Shown here piece by piece: positions 4,778-8,063 of a stretch of 8,063 nucleotides of DNA (its first letter is position 1; each line of letters opens with the position of its first letter). The stretch is from assembly GCA_947373615.1 (NCBI GenBank), contig CANBYN010000080.1, positions 1 to 8,063 of the forward strand. The letters run 5' to 3'. The position numbers were made by a program, and so were the translations under genes. Source of the DNA: Burkholderiaceae bacterium. Its GTDB lineage: Bacteria > Pseudomonadota > Gammaproteobacteria > Burkholderiales > Burkholderiaceae. The notes under the pieces are model-generated. The model was not told the origin of the DNA. It saw only the letters and a list, made by a program, of their open reading frames with translations, and did no database searches.

Positions 4778-6556
4778 TTACGGGTGAGGAGTTAATTCGT
4801 ATTGCATCGGAATTTGCGAAGCGTTGAGCATCGCCATACGCTCATGTTCTAGGTCATCTCGATAGAAAGAGATATTCAATGGCTGTTCTTCTAAGAGGCT
4901 GCCAAGTACCTTATCCCATCGGGTGCTAGTAATGCGCTGGCCATTAATACTGGCCAGTAAGTCACCAGAGGCTAGACCGGCATTCCTAGCGGCTCCACCT
5001 TCTAATACATGGGTAACTTTAAGCCAGCCTTGTGCATCGGTGTGGCGCATTCCCAGCTGTAACTTAATCTTTTCAAGCTTTGTGAGGGGTTTTTGTTTAA
5101 GGGAAACTATCTTTGAATTAATCCACTTTTGTAGTGGTATGTCTTCAGTGCCAAAGATATACCTTGATTTCAGAGTATTCCATGTTTTGGTAAATCGATT
5201 ACCCAATAATGCATTCATTAATGCATCCAAGCCATCCTCAGCAATTCCATCCATCGTGACACCATGATTTTTCCAAATCAAGCGCATTAAGTCATCTAGA
5301 GATTTCCTATTTTTTGAGAAGGCGCGAATTTGCAGATCAAGACCTAAAGCAAATAAGGCGCCTTTTCCGTAATAACTCACTACTGCATTGGGAGTATTTT
5401 CATCTGCTTGGTAATACTTCGTCCAGGCATCAAAAGAGCTATCGGCCAAACTTTGCTTTTGTCTTCCTGGCCCACGCAAGACGCCATTCCAATTGTCACA
5501 AACTAATTGAAGATAAAGCTTGAGGTCAATGCGTTTGCTGCGGAAAAGCTGGAGATCATCGTAATAGCTGGTGAATCCTTCAAACAACCAAAGCAAGCGA
5601 GTTTGGTTGCGCTTGCTTAGATCGTATGGTTGAAAAGCTTTTGGTTGAATGCGTTTTACTAACCAGGCATGAAAATATTCATGGCTACATAAACCTAGAA
5701 ATTCACGATAAGCACCCTCTTCAAATATCACACCATCTTGTGGAATTTGATCGCGTCGACATAGTAATGCGGTGCTATTGCGATGCTCTAGACCGCCATA
5801 GCCATTGAGGACGGCATTCACTAGAAAAAGGTAATTAGCGAAGGGCGCCTTTTTAGTCTTAGGCTCAAAAAGATTAATAGTACAAGTGCAGATGGCTTGA
5901 AGATCCTGCTCTAGGCGTGCTTTATCTACGGAATGAATGCAACCTTGTATCACCATGCTATGCGGTATGCCGTTAGAGATCCATCTAGCTATCTGAAACT
6001 CACCCATGGCAACTGGATGATCCAGTAAATCATCGTAATTTTGAGCAAGGTAGAAGCCAAATCCACGATTATTAGTTTTAGCTGCCCTCAGACTTGTTTG
6101 CACAGTCCAATGTTCAGCAAAGGAATTATCAGGCTGAATAATTGCGAGGGAGCAAGGCAGATGTTCTTGCCCCTTTACCGCCAGACAAAGACTAGTGGCA
6201 TTAAAAAATGCACGTTCAGTATCCAAATAGGCGGCACGCACTGATGAATCATAGGCGTAGACGGTCGTCAAAATATCTACTGGCCCACTAATCTCAGGTA
6301 AGCGCCATTGATCGTTATCTAGCCGCTTGAGAGAAAGTTTTTGATTGGTGTTGCCAGCAACAAATGCTTCAATCGATTCAATATGTTTGCTGAAATCTCG
6401 AATGAGGTAACTCCCTGGAATCCAAGCTGGCATTTGCAAAATTTGACCTTCTGGGTCAGGATTAGAAATGTGCAGCTTTACCTTGAAGCGATGACCTTGC
6501 AGATCAGCTGGCCATATGGCGTAATGGATTGCGGGTAAGTCTGAGTTTTTCATCAT
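4778..6556 (-). CDS. M61-family metallopeptidase with C-terminal PDZ domain
   Basis: A 592-residue protein of the M61 (glycyl aminopeptidase-like) family. The N-terminal beta-rich domain (about 10-190) contains MPAWIPGSYLIRDF at 42-55, a hallmark of the family. The catalytic domain has GGLEHRNS at 254-261, the zinc-binding HEYFH at 292-296 (His292, Glu293, His296) and WLFEGFTSYY at 323-332, where Glu326 is the third zinc ligand. A PDZ domain spans about 500-580 (GLASGDLLASINGQRI at 527-542). Characterised relatives remove N-terminal glycine or alanine; the substrate here is unknown. There is no signal peptide, so a cytoplasmic location is likely, although many PDZ peptidases work in the periplasm. 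Two adjacent ATG codons follow the dsbC TAG by 2 nt, with TAGG as a weak Shine-Dalgarno sequence; the second ATG has the better spacing. It sits between dsbC and ung in the same transcript. Catalytic residues are complete. Confidence 0.92.
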   Translation of the reverse strand: MMKNSDLPAIHYAIWPADLQGHRFKVKLHISNPDPEGQILQMPAWIPGSYLIRDFSKHIESIEAFVAGNTNQKLSLKRLDNDQWRLPEISGPVDILTTVYAYDSSVRAAYLDTERAFFNATSLCLAVKGQEHLPCSLAIIQPDNSFAEHWTVQTSLRAAKTNNRGFGFYLAQNYDDLLDHPVAMGEFQIARWISNGIPHSMVIQGCIHSVDKARLEQDLQAICTCTINLFEPKTKKAPFANYLFLVNAVLNGYGGLEHRNSTALLCRRDQIPQDGVIFEEGAYREFLGLCSHEYFHAWLVKRIQPKAFQPYDLSKRNQTRLLWLFEGFTSYYDDLQLFRSKRIDLKLYLQLVCDNWNGVLRGPGRQKQSLADSSFDAWTKYYQADENTPNAVVSYYGKGALFALGLDLQIRAFSKNRKSLDDLMRLIWKNHGVTMDGIAEDGLDALMNALLGNRFTKTWNTLKSRYIFGTEDIPLQKWINSKIVSLKQKPLTKLEKIKLQLGMRHTDAQGWLKVTHVLEGGAARNAGLASGDLLASINGQRITSTRWDKVLGSLLEEQPLNISFYRDDLEHERMAMLNASQIPMQYELTPHP

Positions 6557-6558
6557 GC

Positions 6559-7275
6559 CTATTTCAATGAGCTAAATTTCTTTTCAATATCAGTAATCTG
6601 AACAGCTCCCGGGAAGCGACTACCATCTGCGAAGAAGAGGGTAGGTGTTCCGGTGATTCCATAGGTTTTTGCAAAAGTCATATTTTTATCTAATGGAGTG
6701 ATGCAGTCAGTCTTGCCGCTTGGAGGGCTGCCATTAATCATCCAGTCAATATATGACTTATAGGGATCGGCTGAACACCATATTTGTTTTGATTTTTGCG
6801 CAGAGTCTGGCGATAGGATGGGAATGAGGTAGGTATAGATGGTGACGTTATCTAACTGCTGCATTGATTTCTCTAATCGCTTGCAATAACCACAATTGGG
6901 GTCTGAGAAAACAGCAAGTTGACGACTACCATTGCCACGCACTGTTTTAATGGCATTTGCTGAGTTTAAATCTGCCCATTTGATGCGATTTATGTCGGAT
7001 TGTCTTTGCTCGGTAATATTTTTACCGGATGCCAACTCAATCACTTCACCTTGAATCAGATATTTTCCGGCAGCATCTGTATAAAAAATATCGTTACCAA
7101 CGATGACCTCATAGAGTCCAGAAATTGGCGCTGGAGAAACGCTTTTAACCTTTGCATTTGCGCCTAATTTTTTTTGGATTTCAGATTTTATTTGTTGCTC
7201 TGTTTGCGCATTGGCAAAACTAAGACAAACAATACTAGCAAGGATAAGTACGAGTGCAGATAAAAATTTATTCAA
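6559..7275 (-). CDS. dsbC: Thiol:disulfide interchange protein DsbC/DsbG type
   Basis: A periplasmic disulfide isomerase that reshuffles wrong disulfides and is normally kept reduced by DsbD. Residue numbers here are from the chosen start (238 residues). A signal peptide opens with MNKFLSALVLIL and ends FANA, with cleavage predicted after Ala23. The N-terminal dimerisation domain covers about 25-85 (SGLYEVIVGNDIFYTD at 52-67). The thioredoxin-fold domain has the active site CGYC at 128-131 and the cis-proline in TGTPT at 208-212. A second cysteine pair, Cys167 and Cys191, corresponds to the structural disulfide of E. coli DsbC. There is no in-frame ATG at the 5' end. TTG codons occur at 7281 and 7275; the AGGAG at 7289-7285 is 3 nt from the first and 9 nt from the second, so I prefer 7275, which also gives a textbook MNK signal peptide. 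It overlaps the upstream monooxygenase by 8 nt and ends 2 nt before the M61 gene. Confidence 0.93.
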   Translation of the reverse strand: MNKFLSALVLILASIVCLSFANAQTEQQIKSEIQKKLGANAKVKSVSPAPISGLYEVIVGNDIFYTDAAGKYLIQGEVIELASGKNITEQRQSDINRIKWADLNSANAIKTVRGNGSRQLAVFSDPNCGYCKRLEKSMQQLDNVTIYTYLIPILSPDSAQKSKQIWCSADPYKSYIDWMINGSPPSGKTDCITPLDKNMTFAKTYGITGTPTLFFADGSRFPGAVQITDIEKKFSSLK

Positions 7276-8063
7276 AATCAATTTCTCCTAAAGCGCGCTC
7301 AATGAGGCGCTGTTTTATAAAGTGAGTCTTGTTAACGAGCCCTAATCCCCAATTACGCAGATTGCGTTCAGTATTACTTGTTGCGGAAAATAATTTCTTG
7401 AGCTTGTCGGTTACCCACAAGAGCGCTGTGGTATCGCCTTGACGCTGGCGTTCATAGCGGCGAAGTAGCACCAAATCGTTTGGTGATCGGAAAGATTCTC
7501 GTTTGCCTAGAATGTTCAGTAACACTGCTACGTCTCTGAGGCCCAAGTTCAGACCTTGTCCGGCTAAGGGGTGCATGACATGAGCAGCGTCGCCAATGAG
7601 TACTACTTTTGGGGAAATTTCTGGTCCGATAAAACGTTGAGCTCGAATTTTTCTTAACGGAAATGCAGCAGGTATTGAATTGAGTGTAAGTTCACCAAGT
7701 TGTTTGATGATAGCGCCGTTAGCAATTGATGAGAAACAATCTGACCAATCGGATTGATCTAGTTTTAATAATTCAGTTGCATGCTCGGGTGATGTTGACC
7801 AAACCATAGAGACTTGTTTGCCAGGCAATGGCAGCATGGCAATAATATCGCCGCCTGGTAGAAACCACTGAAAGGCAGTTTCAAGATGTGGATAAGAGCA
7901 AATCCAATTTGCTACTACCGCACTTTGAGAGTAACTTTCTTCACTCGTGATAATTCCGAGTTCAGCTCGAATCGGAGAATTTGCACCATCTGCTGCTACT
8001 ACCAGTTGAGTGCGAATATTGGCTCCACCTCTTAGAGAAAGGGTGGCACCATCAGCGTCAACT
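7268..8063 (-). CDS. UbiH/UbiF/VisC-family FAD monooxygenase, ubiquinone synthesis (5' truncated by window)
   Basis: The C-terminal 264 residues of a flavin-dependent aromatic hydroxylase of the UbiH/UbiF/UbiI/VisC/COQ6 group, which adds ring hydroxyls during ubiquinone synthesis using O2, NAD(P)H and FAD. The frame is open to the window edge, and coding clearly continues upstream of the first internal ATG at 7837. VVAADGANSPIR at fragment residues 21-32 is the DG motif. FQWFLPGG at about 63-70 is typical of the family. GDAAHVMHPLAGQGLNLGLRD at 157-177 (written here from position 7594 down) is the GD motif that contacts the FAD ribose. The missing N-terminus, roughly the first third of a protein of about 390 residues, should hold the GxGxxG dinucleotide fold. 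Which ring position it hydroxylates cannot be told from this fragment, so no symbol is given. It leads the dsbC-M61-ung group, and its end overlaps dsbC. Confidence 0.92.
   Translation of the reverse strand, partial: VDADGATLSLRGGANIRTQLVVAADGANSPIRAELGIITSEESYSQSAVVANWICSYPHLETAFQWFLPGGDIIAMLPLPGKQVSMVWSTSPEHATELLKLDQSDWSDCFSSIANGAIIKQLGELTLNSIPAAFPLRKIRAQRFIGPEISPKVVLIGDAAHVMHPLAGQGLNLGLRDVAVLLNILGKRESFRSPNDLVLLRRYERQRQGDTTALLWVTDKLKKLFSATSNTERNLRNWGLGLVNKTHFIKQRLIERALGEIDFE
7285..7290 (-). promoter_or_regulatory. Shine-Dalgarno TAGGAG that decides the dsbC start
   Basis: The minus strand reads TAGGAG, then AAATTGATT, then TTG at 7275. The 9-nt spacing suits that TTG, while the TTG at 7281 would be only 3 nt away. 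The site lies within the last codons of the upstream monooxygenase gene, so the two genes are probably translationally coupled. Confidence 0.65.

Noticed and set aside
5205..5230. Short direct repeat TAATGCATTCA / TTAATGCATCCA
   Set aside because: It encodes the internally repetitive DALMNALL segment of the M61 protein and is explained by coding sequence.
4923..5267. 114-codon plus-strand open frame antisense to the M61 gene
   Set aside because: It lies wholly inside a well-supported metallopeptidase, has no recognisable domain or ribosome-binding site, and reads like a shadow frame.
7268..7837. A complete 189-residue protein starting at the ATG at 7837
   Set aside because: The same frame stays open to the window end and encodes recognisable UbiH-family sequence, including the DG motif, so this ATG is internal and the gene is simply cut by the window.
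1..8063. Mobile elements, CRISPR, toxin-antitoxin, defence islands or RNA genes
   Set aside because: I looked for transposase motifs, terminal inverted repeats, regularly spaced repeats, tRNA-like cloverleafs and composition breaks and found none. The window is compact housekeeping sequence.

Overview
The window is ordinary chromosomal DNA that best fits a betaproteobacterium of the Burkholderiales, most likely Polynucleobacter or a close relative. The reasons are the gene order hemA-prfA-prmC-grxD, the protein sequences themselves, a moderate GC content (judged by eye) and very tight gene packing. The genus is an inference from gene order and sequence character; no search was run. I see no rRNA, tRNA, CRISPR array, insertion sequence, prophage or transfer scar. 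Nearly every base is coding, and no gene-free stretch is longer than about 100 bp.

Right-hand block (about 4017-8063, minus strand, read from high to low coordinates): the C-terminal two thirds of a UbiH/UbiF/VisC-type flavin monooxygenase of ubiquinone synthesis, cut by the window end; dsbC, a periplasmic disulfide isomerase that overlaps it by 8 nt if the favoured TTG start is used; an M61-family metallopeptidase with a C-terminal PDZ domain, 2 nt after dsbC; and ung, uracil-DNA glycosylase, 8 nt further on. The spacing implies one transcript for four functionally unrelated genes.

Centre (about 3700-4030): a small three-helix membrane protein of the GlsB/YeaQ/YmgE type is the only plus-strand gene. 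It diverges from hemA and converges on ung, overlapping the end of ung by 12 nt. The 43-bp gap between it and hemA holds face-to-face promoter-like elements. One is a perfect TATAAT only 7 nt before the hemA start codon, and hemA has no visible Shine-Dalgarno sequence, so a leaderless hemA mRNA is possible.

Left-hand block (1-3730, minus strand): hemA (glutamyl-tRNA reductase, first committed step of tetrapyrrole synthesis), prfA (release factor 1), prmC (the methyltransferase that modifies the GGQ glutamine of release factors), then after a 97-bp AT-rich gap grxD (monothiol CGFS glutaredoxin of Fe-S trafficking). The first bases of an unidentified, probably membrane-embedded protein follow at the left edge. 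hemA, prfA and prmC are separated by only 3 and 8 nt. prfA and prmC are enzyme and substrate, and hemA and grxD both serve metal-cofactor metabolism.

No previously undescribed system is evident. The items most worth a second look are the overlapping hemA/membrane-protein promoters, the TAG-TAA-ATG junction between hemA and the release factor gene that decodes TAG, and the altered DNA-intercalation loop of Ung.
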